Shown here in pieces: positions 21,105 to 29,066 of a stretch of 29,360 bases of DNA (positions are counted from its first letter, which is position 1; every line of letters begins with the position of its first letter). The position numbers were made by a program, and so were the translations under genes. Source of the DNA: an uncultured Polycyclovorans sp. (GTDB lineage Bacteria > Pseudomonadota > Gammaproteobacteria > Nevskiales > Nevskiaceae). The notes beneath the pieces were generated by a model that saw only the letters and a list, made by a program, of their open reading frames with translations, had not been told where the DNA came from and made no database searches. The stretch spans positions 1 to 29,360 of the forward strand of contig CAKZHZ010000031.1 of the NCBI GenBank assembly GCA_936928855.1, written 5' to 3'.

Positions 21105-23717
21105 ATGAATATCTACCGCTCTCCTGCGTATGGCGGCCTGCTGGTGATGGCCTTGGCGTTGACGGCCTGTGGTGGGGATGATCGTCCGATCCCCACGGAT
21201 CTGGGGCCGACGCCCAGTCCAAGCCCGACCGTGGTGCCGACACCGATTCCCACGCCCACGGTGGCGCCGACGCCGACGCCGACCCCCGGCCCGAGCCCGA
21301 CTCCGAGTGCCTCGCCGACGCCTACCCCGACGCCGAGCGTATCGCCCAGTCCGAGTCCCAGTCCGACGCCGACGCCGACACCCGCTGGGCAGTGGCTGAC
21401 CACGGATGCGCACGTACACACCGACCATTCCTCGGACGGCTCGGCGTTCCGCCAGCTGTCCAGCGACGCCCTTCCGGGCAATGTCTCCATCGCCGACCAG
21501 ATCGGCCAGGGGCGGCTACGGGGACTGGACTTCATGGCGTTGACCGATCACCGCACCTACGACCAGCACTGGGACCCGCTGTGGACCAGTGACGACATCC
21601 TGCTGATCCCGGGCGAGGAAGCCAACGGCAGTCCGCACGCCAACGTGTTCGGCGCAGTGGACACCATTCTCGATGGTGCCAATGGTCCCGCTGGTTTTGA
21701 TCACAAGCCCACGCAGCAGAGCATCTGGGATGCCCATGCGCAGGGCGCGGTGTGGCAGGTCAACCATCCCAATCGTGACTCGATGAATGATGATGGCAGC
21801 GCCAACGATCAGGGCAGCGTGATCGGTGCCAACCTGATCGAGGTGTGGAATGTCGCCGAGGACATCGAGCTGCAGCTCAACTACGCCGAGAGCCGCTGGA
21901 ACCTGGGCTTCGAAACCGGCATCACCGCCAGTTCGGACAATCACTTCCGGGAATTGTGGCTGCTCGGCTTCGGGCCGGGCGCGGTGCACACGCATGTTTT
22001 CGCCGCCAGCGACAGCGGGCGTGCCGTGCTCGACGGCCTGCGCCGCGGGCGCACCACGCTCAGTGACAGCGGTCTGTTCGCCTCTTTCCTGACGATGGAG
22101 GCCGATGTCGATGGTGACGGGGTGTTTGAAGTGCTCAATGGCGACACTGTGGCCGTGACGCCGGGGCAGGAGATCACCTTCCGCTTCCGTGCGCGGAGTG
22201 CCATCGGGCAGACCCTGCAGGTGATTGCCCAGCCAGGGCGTACGGTGGCACCGGTGGCGCTGTTCCAGCCGCGGCTGCCGGACGAGACCTTTGTCTGGAC
22301 CATGACCGCTCCCGAGCAGCCGTACTGGCTGCGCGCCGAACTGCGTGGCATCGGTATGGGCTTGCCGGATGACGATGCCCTGCCGCGTGCCGAGCGCAGC
22401 CGGCGTGCGCTGACCTCGCCGATCTTCCTGCGGCCAAATGGAGTTCCTGTGCAGCCGCAGGGCGAACGCCCGGTACCAGCCGATCAGGCTGCGGCGGATG
22501 GGGCGAAGCGGGTGCTGGGCACAGCCGGCCGTTTTACCGGCTTTCCGGATGGCGTGACCCTTACCGATGGCGCCGAACTGTCGGTGGCGGAGGCTCATGA
22601 CCAAACCGGGACCGATGTGCTGTTCCGCCGAAATGATGAGGTGCCGCTGCGCCTCAATACCGTGACTGGCTTTGCGCGCTTCCCGCGCATCGCTGCCCAT
22701 GGGCAGCAGGTGTGGGTGGTGTGGGAGGACGAACGTGCCGGACAGCGACCGCGCCGTCCGCGCATCCTGCTGCGGGGCTCGTCGGACGGCGGGCGGCATT
22801 GGGACCCTGAGATCGAGCTGGCGCCCGCGGCGGCGCGCAGCATCCGGCCGGCGCTCGCGGTGTTGCCCGATGGCCGCCCGGTGGTGGCCTGGAGCGACAA
22901 CCGTCGTCGTTGCTTCGATCTCTATGTGCAGGTGGGCGCCGAGGCTGCGCCGCAATCCCTGAGCAGCGAAAAGACCTGTGCCCCCGGCACGCTGGTGGAT
23001 ACCCGCAGTCCGCGTGACCCGGCCTCCCTGCATCCGGCGTTGACCGTGCTGCCCGACAGCAGTGTGGTGGTGGTGTTTCAGGACAACCGCTTCGACCCCA
23101 ATCCCGGCTGGACCGGCGAAACCGGCTTCCATGATGGTTTCGAGGGAGTGGACCGGACCGATCCCGATAACTGGGAGATTCTGGCGCGCGTTCTGGATCC
23201 TGCGACCGGTGGCTGGTCGCCAGCGGTGCGGGTCTCCAACAATGGCAGCGAGGATCCGTTCGACGAGACTGCCCTGGCGGATCGTCACCCGGCGATCGCC
23301 TCCGCGGCCGATGGCACGGTGATGGCCGTGTGGGATGCCAAAGTGCTGCGTTCCTCCGGGGTCAACAGCGTGCTGATGGCCAGTCATTCCCGCGACGGCG
23401 GCCTGAGCTGGAGCCCCGCCGAGGCGGTGGACGACAGCGTGTCGGCCATGCAGCAGCGTCCCGCCGTGGCGGCGGTCAACGATCAGTTGCACGTGGTGTG
23501 GATGGACAACCGCGATGCGGACTGGCGCCATCGCCTGTGGTCGCGCCGCTGGCAGGTCGATGCCGGCTGGGACGCCGCGGCAGTGCGCGTGACCGGCCCG
23601 GGGAATGCCGGCTGGCCGCGTCTCGATGGCGGCCGCCTGCTGTGGACCAGCGATCGAGGCGCCAACGCCGGGCAGCGTGACAACACCTGGGAGATCTGGC
23701 AGTTGGGTGGTCGCTGA
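21105..23717 (+). CDS. Lipoprotein: CehA/McbA-type PHP hydrolase joined to a BNR-like propeller
   Basis: An 870-residue lipoprotein. The lipobox LTAC gives Cys22. A Pro-Thr-Ser linker follows (about 35-93), then a PHP-type metal hydrolase domain: DAHVHTDHSSDG with His103 and His105, ALTDH, GEEANGSPHANVF, NHPN and SSDNH. This is the pattern of CehA/McbA-like metallohydrolases, named after carbaryl hydrolases. From about residue 490 to the end the protein changes to a beta-propeller with BNR/sialidase-like repeats: VWVVWEDERAG, SSDGGRHWDP, VVAWSDNRR, VVVFQDNRF, SHSRDGGLSWSPA and VVWMDNRDA. The substrate is unknown; the propeller may bind glycans or protein. GGAG touches the ATG directly, too close to work. 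CATACT at 21093-21098 ends 6 nt before the ATG, so a leaderless start is likely. Confidence 0.9.
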   Translation: MNIYRSPAYGGLLVMALALTACGGDDRPIPTDLGPTPSPSPTVVPTPIPTPTVAPTPTPTPGPSPTPSASPTPTPTPSVSPSPSPSPTPTPTPAGQWLTTDAHVHTDHSSDGSAFRQLSSDALPGNVSIADQIGQGRLRGLDFMALTDHRTYDQHWDPLWTSDDILLIPGEEANGSPHANVFGAVDTILDGANGPAGFDHKPTQQSIWDAHAQGAVWQVNHPNRDSMNDDGSANDQGSVIGANLIEVWNVAEDIELQLNYAESRWNLGFETGITASSDNHFRELWLLGFGPGAVHTHVFAASDSGRAVLDGLRRGRTTLSDSGLFASFLTMEADVDGDGVFEVLNGDTVAVTPGQEITFRFRARSAIGQTLQVIAQPGRTVAPVALFQPRLPDETFVWTMTAPEQPYWLRAELRGIGMGLPDDDALPRAERSRRALTSPIFLRPNGVPVQPQGERPVPADQAAADGAKRVLGTAGRFTGFPDGVTLTDGAELSVAEAHDQTGTDVLFRRNDEVPLRLNTVTGFARFPRIAAHGQQVWVVWEDERAGQRPRRPRILLRGSSDGGRHWDPEIELAPAAARSIRPALAVLPDGRPVVAWSDNRRRCFDLYVQVGAEAAPQSLSSEKTCAPGTLVDTRSPRDPASLHPALTVLPDSSVVVVFQDNRFDPNPGWTGETGFHDGFEGVDRTDPDNWEILARVLDPATGGWSPAVRVSNNGSEDPFDETALADRHPAIASAADGTVMAVWDAKVLRSSGVNSVLMASHSRDGGLSWSPAEAVDDSVSAMQQRPAVAAVNDQLHVVWMDNRDADWRHRLWSRRWQVDAGWDAAAVRVTGPGNAGWPRLDGGRLLWTSDRGANAGQRDNTWEIWQLGGR
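21207..21383 (+). repeat. Pro-Thr/Pro-Ser repeat coding tract
   Basis: This tract codes for residues 35-93 of the PHP lipoprotein, almost wholly Pro-Thr and Pro-Ser dipeptides. At DNA level it is a degenerate 6-bp repeat with units such as CCGACG and CCGAGT. Such linkers hold a surface domain away from the membrane anchor. The 6-bp unit means that gain or loss of copies keeps the frame. Confidence 0.85.
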
Positions 23718-23914
23718 CGGGAAGCGCCCGGCGCCGTTCAGCCTCCGAGGGCAAGGGTGCCTTCGCGATGACCGTCTGGCATCCGTAGGCTGCCGCTGAT
23801 CGGGCATGCCGCTGCCGTGGGTCGGACGGGGTGCCCGTAGTCGCAAGCCCTCCCGTATGCTCGCCCGCTCACAGGTGCAGGCCAGGAGGCCGAGATGGGC
23901 GAGGGGTTTCGACC

Positions 23915-24043
23915 ATGAGATCGGTGGCGTTGGTGGCGGCGTTCATCGCCCTGCTGATGGTGGCCGTATTGTTGCGGCAGGTTGCGCAGGCTCCGGCCGC
24001 GCCGGAGTCGGAGACGCGCGCCCCCCAAGCGGCGGCGCCGTGA
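23915..24043 (+). CDS. Putative 42-residue single-TM protein
   Basis: A very small protein: Met-Arg-Ser, a single hydrophobic helix VALVAAFIALLMVAVLL, then a polar tail rich in Ala, Pro and Glu. GAGG lies about 10 nt before the ATG. Its stop is 5 bp from the stop of the convergent glutaredoxin-MauE gene. The frame is open further upstream, but that part has no sensible sequence. I do not recognise a family. The 197 bp before it (23718-23914) hold nothing else I can support. Confidence 0.45.
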   Translation: MRSVALVAAFIALLMVAVLLRQVAQAPAAPESETRAPQAAAP

Positions 24044-24048
24044 CCGGA

Positions 24049-24795
24049 TCAGCTCAGGACGCCCGTCAGCCCCATCCACAGCGCCATGGCTACCATCATC
24101 AGGTTCTCGGTGAGTGAGACGAAACCCAGCGGCACATTGCTGTTCCCTCCGACGCAGGCGCACTTCAGCTCGCGCCGGTCCAGATAGACGGCCTTGAATA
24201 CCGAGACCGCGCCCACCGTGCCGATGAACAGGGCCAGCGGCACCGACAACCAGGTGAGCACTCCCGCCACCATCAGCAGGCCGGCCAGCCCCTCAGCAAA
24301 CGGATAGAGGTAGCTGTAGGGCACCCAGCGCTTTGCCAGCAGGTCATAGTTGAGAAACATGGTGGAAAAGCTTTCCACGTTCTGCAGCTTGAGCAGTGAC
24401 AGCACCACCATGGAGAAGGCGATGAACCATACCGCCGCCTGAGCCGTGAACGGATTACCGAAGGCTGCCGTGCTGGCGGCCAGCGCCATCAGGGCGGTGA
24501 GGCTGAACAGGGCCGCGACCGGTTGGTAACTCGTCTCGTTGGGCTTTCGCACGCGCAGGCCGAGGAACCGTCGCAGGTCCTCGGTGCCGCCGATACGGCG
24601 CCCATCGATGAAAATCTGCGGCGTCGTGCCCACGCCATGCTCGGCCTTGAAGGCATCGGTCTGTTCGCGCGACCGAAGCGGGTGATCGCTGACCTCGTAG
24701 CCGGCCCGCTTCAGCAGATGCCGAGCTTTGAGGCCGTACGGGCATTGATGTTCGGGCATCACCATGCGGTAGAGATCAGCGTGTCGGGTGCTCAT
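24049..24795 (-). CDS. Glutaredoxin-MauE fusion membrane protein
   Basis: A 248-residue two-part protein. Residues 1-80 form a glutaredoxin domain with CPYG (Cys18) and TTPQIFIDGRRIGGTEDL, the substrate- and glutathione-binding segment. Residues about 92-246 form a MauE/DoxX-like membrane domain with four or five helices and a conserved CACVGG (Cys212, Cys214) before NVPLGFVSLTEN. MauE-type proteins pass electrons or handle thiols across the membrane; fused to glutaredoxin this suggests a redox or thiol-metal relay. GGAGGT lies 6 nt before the ATG. The gene is transcribed from a mer-type operator-promoter (24826-24857) facing a divergent MerR regulator, so it is probably induced by a thiol-binding metal. 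The exact inducer is not shown. Confidence 0.88.
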   Translation of the reverse strand: MSTRHADLYRMVMPEHQCPYGLKARHLLKRAGYEVSDHPLRSREQTDAFKAEHGVGTTPQIFIDGRRIGGTEDLRRFLGLRVRKPNETSYQPVAALFSLTALMALAASTAAFGNPFTAQAAVWFIAFSMVVLSLLKLQNVESFSTMFLNYDLLAKRWVPYSYLYPFAEGLAGLLMVAGVLTWLSVPLALFIGTVGAVSVFKAVYLDRRELKCACVGGNSNVPLGFVSLTENLMMVAMALWMGLTGVLS

Positions 24796-24825
24796 CGGGA
24801 ACCTCCTTGTGTTGCGATAACCGGC

Positions 24826-24857
24826 ACTCTACTCTCCGTACCATGGTACGGAGTCAA
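24826..24857 (-). promoter_or_regulatory. mer-type operator-promoter for the glutaredoxin-MauE gene
   Basis: On the minus strand -35 TTGACT (24857-24852) and -10 TAGAGT (24831-24826) are separated by 20 bp, longer than the normal 17, as in MerR-family promoters. Between and across them lies a perfect 20-bp palindrome, 24834-24853, with core CCGTAC-CATG-GTACGG. This is the same core as the mercury merO operator. On the plus strand TTGTGT (24807-24812) and TACTCT (24830-24835), 17 bp apart, form a promoter for merR whose start point falls on the merR ATG. Confidence 0.85.
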
Positions 24858-25262
24858 GTCCCCCCGTTGCTCACCATCAGTCAGCTTGCCCGGCAGGGGC
24901 AGGTGGGCGTGGAAACCATCCGCTTCTATCAGCGCAAGGCTCTGCTGCCGACACCGCCCAAGGGCGGGGGGATCCGGCGGTACGATGATGAGGCGGTACG
25001 GCGCCTGCGCTTCATCAGGCAGGCGCAGACCGCCGGGTTCTCGCTGGAGGAGATTCGCGAACTGCTGCTGCTGGATGCCGGTCAGGACCGGTGTCGTGCC
25101 CGCGCCATGGCGCAGGCGCGGATCGCCGCGCTCAATGCCCGTATCGATGCGCTGGGGGCTGCACGCGATGCCTTGCAGCGGTTGGCGCAGGAATGTGCCG
25201 AAGGCACCACGGGGCCCTGCCCCATTCTGTCGGCCTTCGAGCCGCGCTCAGGCGGCCGCTGA
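24843..25262 (+). CDS. MerR-family metal-type regulator
   Basis: A 139-residue MerR-family activator. The winged helix-turn-helix shows TISQLARQGQVGVETIRFYQ (11-30) and GIRRYDDEAVRRLRFI; a dimerisation helix follows. Cys84, Cys118 and Cys126 fall at the places of the three metal-binding cysteines of mercury MerR (82, 117, 126). The loop between the last two is one residue shorter, as in CueR, and ends CPIL. The inducer is thus probably a thiophilic metal; which one is not certain. The ATG at 24843 lies inside the operator, 7 nt after the TACTCT -10 box, so translation is probably leaderless. TTG 24867 (131 residues) is an alternative start. The 3' end overlaps the convergent ArsC-like gene by 15 bp. 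Confidence 0.9.
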   Translation: MVRSQVPPLLTISQLARQGQVGVETIRFYQRKALLPTPPKGGGIRRYDDEAVRRLRFIRQAQTAGFSLEEIRELLLLDAGQDRCRARAMAQARIAALNARIDALGAARDALQRLAQECAEGTTGPCPILSAFEPRSGGR

Positions 25263-25610
25263 CAATCGCGCCAGAATGTCCGCTTCATCCTTGCGGGCGA
25301 AGCCCACACTCAGGGTGCCGCCGGCATCGATCACCGGTCGTTTCACCAGCGACGGCTCGCGGGACAGCAACGCGGCGGCGGTGGCGGCGCTGAGTGCGGA
25401 TCGTGTGGATGCATCCAGCTTGCGCCACGTGGTGCCGGCACGGTTGATCACCGTATCCAGGCCCAGGGTGTCGATCCACTGCTGCGCCAGTGCCTCCGGC
25501 AGGCCGTCCGCCTTGAAGTTGTGAAACTGGTGTTCGATGCCGGCCTGTTGCAGGGCCTGCCGGGCGCGTTTGACGGTGTCGCAGTTGGGGATGCCGTACA
25601 GGGTGATCAT
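25248..25610 (-). CDS. yffB: YffB-type ArsC/Spx-like protein
   Basis: A 120-residue thioredoxin-fold protein of the ArsC-related YffB/Spx group. It begins MITLYGIPNCDTVKRAR with the single active-type Cys10, continues with FHNFKADGLP, then WRKLD and finally LVKRPVID, the last Arg-Pro-Val segment being typical of the fold. YffB is described as a small glutathione-linked reductase; true arsenate reduction is not established for this group. It starts 30 bp after the EamA transporter gene and may share its transcript. The end overlaps the merR 3' end by 15 bp on the other strand. Confidence 0.9.
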   Translation of the reverse strand: MITLYGIPNCDTVKRARQALQQAGIEHQFHNFKADGLPEALAQQWIDTLGLDTVINRAGTTWRKLDASTRSALSAATAAALLSREPSLVKRPVIDAGGTLSVGFARKDEADILARLSAAA

Positions 25611-25640
25611 GCGGTCGTACCGGGTTGAGGCGGGGCCGCA

Positions 25641-26519
25641 TTATCCCCGACGCAGTCCGATCCAGACGCCCAGGGCGGCCAGCGCGAATCCAGCCGCCTC
25701 CCGCGCGCCGAACGCGGTACCCAGGGTGACGGCAGCCATCACCGCAGTGACCGGTGGAACCAGATAGAACAGTCCGGCGACGCGTGCGGCGGCGCCGCGG
25801 TTGAGCAACCACAGGTAGAGCAGCAGTCCGGCACAGGCATTGACCAGGATGATCCACAGCAGCCCGCCAACAGCTGCGGGCCGGGGATCGAAGGCGAGCC
25901 CCTCGGTGGTCAGCGCGATCGGCAGCAGTACGACGCCGGAGGCCAGCAGCTGCGCCAACAGTGACAGGCGGGCATCCAGGGCCGTGTTGTGACGCTTCTG
26001 ATAAAGCGTGCCGCCGCTCAGCGACAGCAGGGCGCAGGCCATGAGGCCGTAACCCAGCAGACTGGCCGGGACGAACAGCGCCGGGCCGATCACCAGCAGC
26101 ACGCCGGCGAGGCCGATGACGAGGCCGGGCAGGGTCCAGCGGGTCATGCGTTCCCCCAGCAGCAGGGCGGCGCCCAAGGTGGTGACCAGGGGCATCAAGC
26201 CTGCGATCAAACCGGCCGCGGCGGCCGGTACACCCATGCGCATGCCCGTGTAGGTGAAGGCAAAAAAGCCGCCCTGCAGAAGAATGCCAGCGATGGCGGC
26301 ATGCATCAGCGCACGCCGCTCCACTCGCGCTGCCGGCCGGGCCAGCAACCACAGGCCGATGATGGCGCCGGCGCCGAAGAAGCGGAGTACCGCGAGGGTG
26401 AATGGGCCGCCACCGCGCAGGCCGAAGTCGACGGCGATGTAGCCGCTGCTCCACAGCACCACGAACAGCAGGCCACCGAGGCTGTCGGTGCGGGAATCGG
26501 CAGGGGGACTGGGCGACAT
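25641..26519 (-). CDS. DMT-superfamily EamA transporter
   Basis: A 292-residue inner-membrane protein with about ten helices in two EamA repeats (about 10-140 and 155-290). Typical segments are LWSSGYIAVDFGLR in helix 1, LRFFGAGAIIGLWLL in helix 2 and LLGERMTRW at the end of repeat 1. EamA carriers export metabolites or amino acids; the substrate cannot be read from sequence. There is no ribosome binding site at normal spacing. On the minus strand TAGCAT (26533-26528) ends 8 nt before the ATG, pointing to a leaderless transcript. It lies 54 bp after rluF and 30 bp before yffB in the same direction. Confidence 0.92.
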   Translation of the reverse strand: MSPSPPADSRTDSLGGLLFVVLWSSGYIAVDFGLRGGGPFTLAVLRFFGAGAIIGLWLLARPAARVERRALMHAAIAGILLQGGFFAFTYTGMRMGVPAAAAGLIAGLMPLVTTLGAALLLGERMTRWTLPGLVIGLAGVLLVIGPALFVPASLLGYGLMACALLSLSGGTLYQKRHNTALDARLSLLAQLLASGVVLLPIALTTEGLAFDPRPAAVGGLLWIILVNACAGLLLYLWLLNRGAAARVAGLFYLVPPVTAVMAAVTLGTAFGAREAAGFALAALGVWIGLRRG

Positions 26520-26573
26520 GGCGCGGCATGCTACCCGCTCCTGCCTGTGCGCGACAGCCGACTTTGGCCGCAG

Positions 26574-27386
26574 TCAGCGCGCAGGTCGGCGCGGTCGGTT
26601 TCGCGGGGCTGGTACCGGCGCGGTATCGGCAGTGGTTTCGTCCGGACGCCGCAGTTTCAGCACGGCCCGGTCGCCGATACGGCGGATCGGTGCGGCATCG
26701 TCGGGTGTGCCCAGCAGAACGCGCAGCTCCGCCTCGCCCAGATCCCGCCACTGCCCGACCTTCAGGCCGTCCAGGCGGATGTTGACGATGCGTATCCGTT
26801 GCAGACGGCGCACGGTGTAACCGAAGGCTTCGCACATGCGGCGAATCTGCCGGTTGAGGCCCTGGGTGAGAATGATGCGAAAGACATGGGGCCCCACCTG
26901 GATCACCCGGCAGGGCTGGGTCACGGTATCGAGAATGGGGACCCCACGGGCCATGCCGGTGATGAAGGCCGGCGTGATCGGACGATCCACCGTCACCACG
27001 TACTCCTTCTCGTGCCGGTTCTCGGCACGCAGGATGCGGTTGACGATGTCGCCGTTGTTGGTAAGCAGGATGAGGCCTTCGGAATCCTTGTCCAGCCGGC
27101 CGATGGGAAAGATCCGTTCCCGGTGCTTTACGAAGTCGATGATGTTGCCGGCGACGTGGCGTTCAGTGGTGCAGGTGATGCCGACGGGCTTGTGCAGAGC
27201 GATGTAGACGTTCTTGCGACTGGGGCCGACGGGCTTTCCGTCGACGCAGACCGCGTCACCCGTATTGACCTGCGTGCCGAGACCGGCGGTGACGCCGTTG
27301 ACGGTGACGCGGCCGTCGGTGATCCAGCTGTCCGCCACCCGCCGCGAGCAGATCCCGGACTCACTGATGAACTTGTTGAGGCGCAT
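26574..27386 (-). CDS. rluF: RluF: 23S rRNA pseudouridine synthase
   Basis: A 270-residue pseudouridine synthase close to E. coli RluF, which modifies U2604 of 23S rRNA (and tRNA-Tyr U35). It has an N-terminal S4 RNA-binding domain (MRLNKFISESGICSRR...), the catalytic Asp99 in FPIGRLDKDSEGL, NNGDIVNRILRAENRHEKEY and QGLNRQIRRMCEAFGY. The C-terminal tail, from about residue 240, is rich in Arg, Pro and Ala and has no conserved motif. The start is the ATG at 27386 where the conserved sequence begins; no clear ribosome binding site is visible, while a TATGCT -10-like box lies at 27418-27413. The CoA-transferase gene ends 42 bp upstream in the same direction. Confidence 0.96.
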   Translation of the reverse strand: MRLNKFISESGICSRRVADSWITDGRVTVNGVTAGLGTQVNTGDAVCVDGKPVGPSRKNVYIALHKPVGITCTTERHVAGNIIDFVKHRERIFPIGRLDKDSEGLILLTNNGDIVNRILRAENRHEKEYVVTVDRPITPAFITGMARGVPILDTVTQPCRVIQVGPHVFRIILTQGLNRQIRRMCEAFGYTVRRLQRIRIVNIRLDGLKVGQWRDLGEAELRVLLGTPDDAAPIRRIGDRAVLKLRRPDETTADTAPVPAPRNRPRRPAR

Positions 27387-27428
27387 GTGAGCCGGCGGTG
27401 GTGAGGTGCGCCAGCATACGCCAGCGGC

Positions 27429-28535
27429 TCAGACGTAGGCAGTCCCCAGTTTGTCCGGTGACAGGTCCGGCTGTGCCGCAAGCCCTCGCGGGTGCTTGAC
27501 GAAGTGTCGGGCATTGTCCTGACCGAGGTCCGGCCCGAGGCTGCGCACGGTCCCGCCAGCGCTGGCGAAATGGAAGGGAAAGCCGGGCACGGTGAGTTTC
27601 TCGTGAGTGATAAACCATGCCCGCGCGGCGAGGTGGTCGCTGGCGTGCAGGTCGGCCGCGTTCATCACGGTGCCGGCGGCGAGCCCATCGGCCTGCAATG
27701 AGGCCATCAAGGCCAGGGTGTCCTGTGAGCGGGTCCAGTCGGCGATCACGGTGTCGATGGCGTCGTGGTCGGCACGACGGCCTTCCACGGTGCGCCATTC
27801 CGGGCGCAGGGCATCGTCGCCGATATGCGTCGCCAGGCGGGCCCACTCGGCATCGTCACGGATGCACAGGGTCAGCCAGCGGTCTTCACCTTCACAGGGG
27901 TAGCAGCCCTGCGGGGCGTGCTGGGGGTGGCGGTTACCGAGTGCCGCTGGTTGCGTCTGTGCGTCCGGCAGCCCCGCGAGGATGGCGCCCAGGGTCCAGA
28001 TCGAGGTTTCATTCTCCGAGAGGTCGACGTGCTCGCCGGTGCCGTTGGCATCCCGTTGCAGCAGGGCGCTCATGACGGCGGCGGCGCCGAACATGCCGTT
28101 GATGACATCCATCTCGCGGACGCGATAGGGGGTTTCGCCTTCGGCGTAGGCGGTAAGGGATTGCACGCCGCTGATCGCCTCCAGCGTGCCGCCGTAGCCG
28201 GCGTAGCCCTGATAGGGGCCCGTGGCGCCGAAGGCCGACAGCGAGGCGAGGATGATGTCGGGTTTGAGGGCGCGCAGGCTGTCGTAGTCGACGCCGAGCC
28301 GGGCCATCACTCCGGGACGTCCGTTTTCCAGCACCACGTCGGTGTCGCGCACCAGCGCGTGACACAGTGCGCGATCATCAGGGTGCTTGAGGTCGAGGGT
28401 GATGGACTGCTTGTTGCGGTGCAGCTGCCAGAAACGCGGGAACCCGTTGACGCGCTCGGGGTAGGCGCCGCGCATCCCGTCGAGACGGCCATGGAATTCG
28501 ACTTTGATGACCTCGGCGCCGAAGTCCGCAAGCAT
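27429..28535 (-). CDS. Family III CoA-transferase (CaiB/BaiF type), 5'-truncated
   Basis: 368 residues of a family III CoA-transferase remain, starting abruptly at MLADFGAEVIKVE. This is normally about residue 25-30 of such proteins, after a segment of the type VLDFTRVLAGP. Visible landmarks are NKQSITLDLKHPDD, DVVLENGRPGVMARLGVDYD, SAFGATGPYQGYAGY, and DVINGMFGAAAVMSALLQR, whose Asp is at the place of the acyl-carrying catalytic residue. HVDLSENE follows. The frame remains open upstream to 29006, but that part is the antisense of a plus-strand gene and does not encode a transferase N-terminus. So the gene is cut at about 28536, by a natural rearrangement or an assembly join. The acyl substrate is unknown. 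Confidence 0.88.
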   Translation of the reverse strand: MLADFGAEVIKVEFHGRLDGMRGAYPERVNGFPRFWQLHRNKQSITLDLKHPDDRALCHALVRDTDVVLENGRPGVMARLGVDYDSLRALKPDIILASLSAFGATGPYQGYAGYGGTLEAISGVQSLTAYAEGETPYRVREMDVINGMFGAAAVMSALLQRDANGTGEHVDLSENETSIWTLGAILAGLPDAQTQPAALGNRHPQHAPQGCYPCEGEDRWLTLCIRDDAEWARLATHIGDDALRPEWRTVEGRRADHDAIDTVIADWTRSQDTLALMASLQADGLAAGTVMNAADLHASDHLAARAWFITHEKLTVPGFPFHFASAGGTVRSLGPDLGQDNARHFVKHPRGLAAQPDLSPDKLGTAYV

Positions 28536-28991
28536 CCGGGGATCACCGCCAGCGGCGCGGCCCTGATCCTGCTGGGCGCGGCCGCCGCCGTCTATCTGAC
28601 GCAGCGCAGCGGCCCGACCCGCTATCAGCGCATCCGCAACCGCATCGATCCGCGCGGTTGGGTCGACACCGAGGCGCTGCGCGATCGCCTTGCGGACGCC
28701 GTGGACGCCTTCAAGCACGGGGCCGAGGATCTGGGCGATCGCGCGGCCGGCGTCGGCTACGAGGCGCGAGGGCGGTTCAAGTCCGCGCACGCCAAGTCGC
28801 GCGAGGCCCTGCACCACCACGGCAAGCAGGCGCGCCGCTACGCCGACGACGCCGGCGCCTACGCCCGCGATCACGCCAAGGAAGGCGGCGCGCTGCTGGC
28901 GGTCGCCACCCTGGCCGCCGCCGTCGGCGCCGCCGTCTGGGAGAGCCGGCAGCCCGACAGCCGCGTTCGCCGCCTGATCGACCGCGTCTAG
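28536..28991 (+). CDS. Hypothetical membrane protein, 5'-truncated
   Basis: About 151 residues reading up to a TAG at 28989-28991. It opens without a start codon of its own, right where the CoA-transferase breaks off. The frame continues left only as antisense of that gene. The protein has a hydrophobic segment (GAALILLGAAAAVYL), a long charged Ala-rich helical middle (ALRDRLADAVDAFKHGAEDL, EALHHHGKQARRYADDA) and a second hydrophobic segment (GGALLAVATLAAAVGAAVW). No family is recognised. The codon use is extremely GC-rich in third positions with many GCC and GGC codons, unlike the genes to the left, and recalls Alphaproteobacteria such as Caulobacterales (inference). Confidence 0.6.
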   Translation, partial: PGITASGAALILLGAAAAVYLTQRSGPTRYQRIRNRIDPRGWVDTEALRDRLADAVDAFKHGAEDLGDRAAGVGYEARGRFKSAHAKSREALHHHGKQARRYADDAGAYARDHAKEGGALLAVATLAAAVGAAVWESRQPDSRVRRLIDRV

Positions 28992-29066
28992 GGCTGAGCG
29001 GAACAAGCACGACCTGTCGCGCCGTCCGGCTTTGTCCGGGCGGCGCGGTTCGTTATGCAGGAGGCC

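Noticed and set aside
21207..21383. Tandem repeats taken as a CRISPR array
   Set aside because: The repeat is an in-frame 6-bp Pro-Thr/Ser coding tract without spacers; no cas gene is in the window.
21516..23846. 776-residue minus-strand frame opposite the PHP lipoprotein
   Set aside because: Antisense with His/Arg/Gln-rich low-complexity sequence and no domain.
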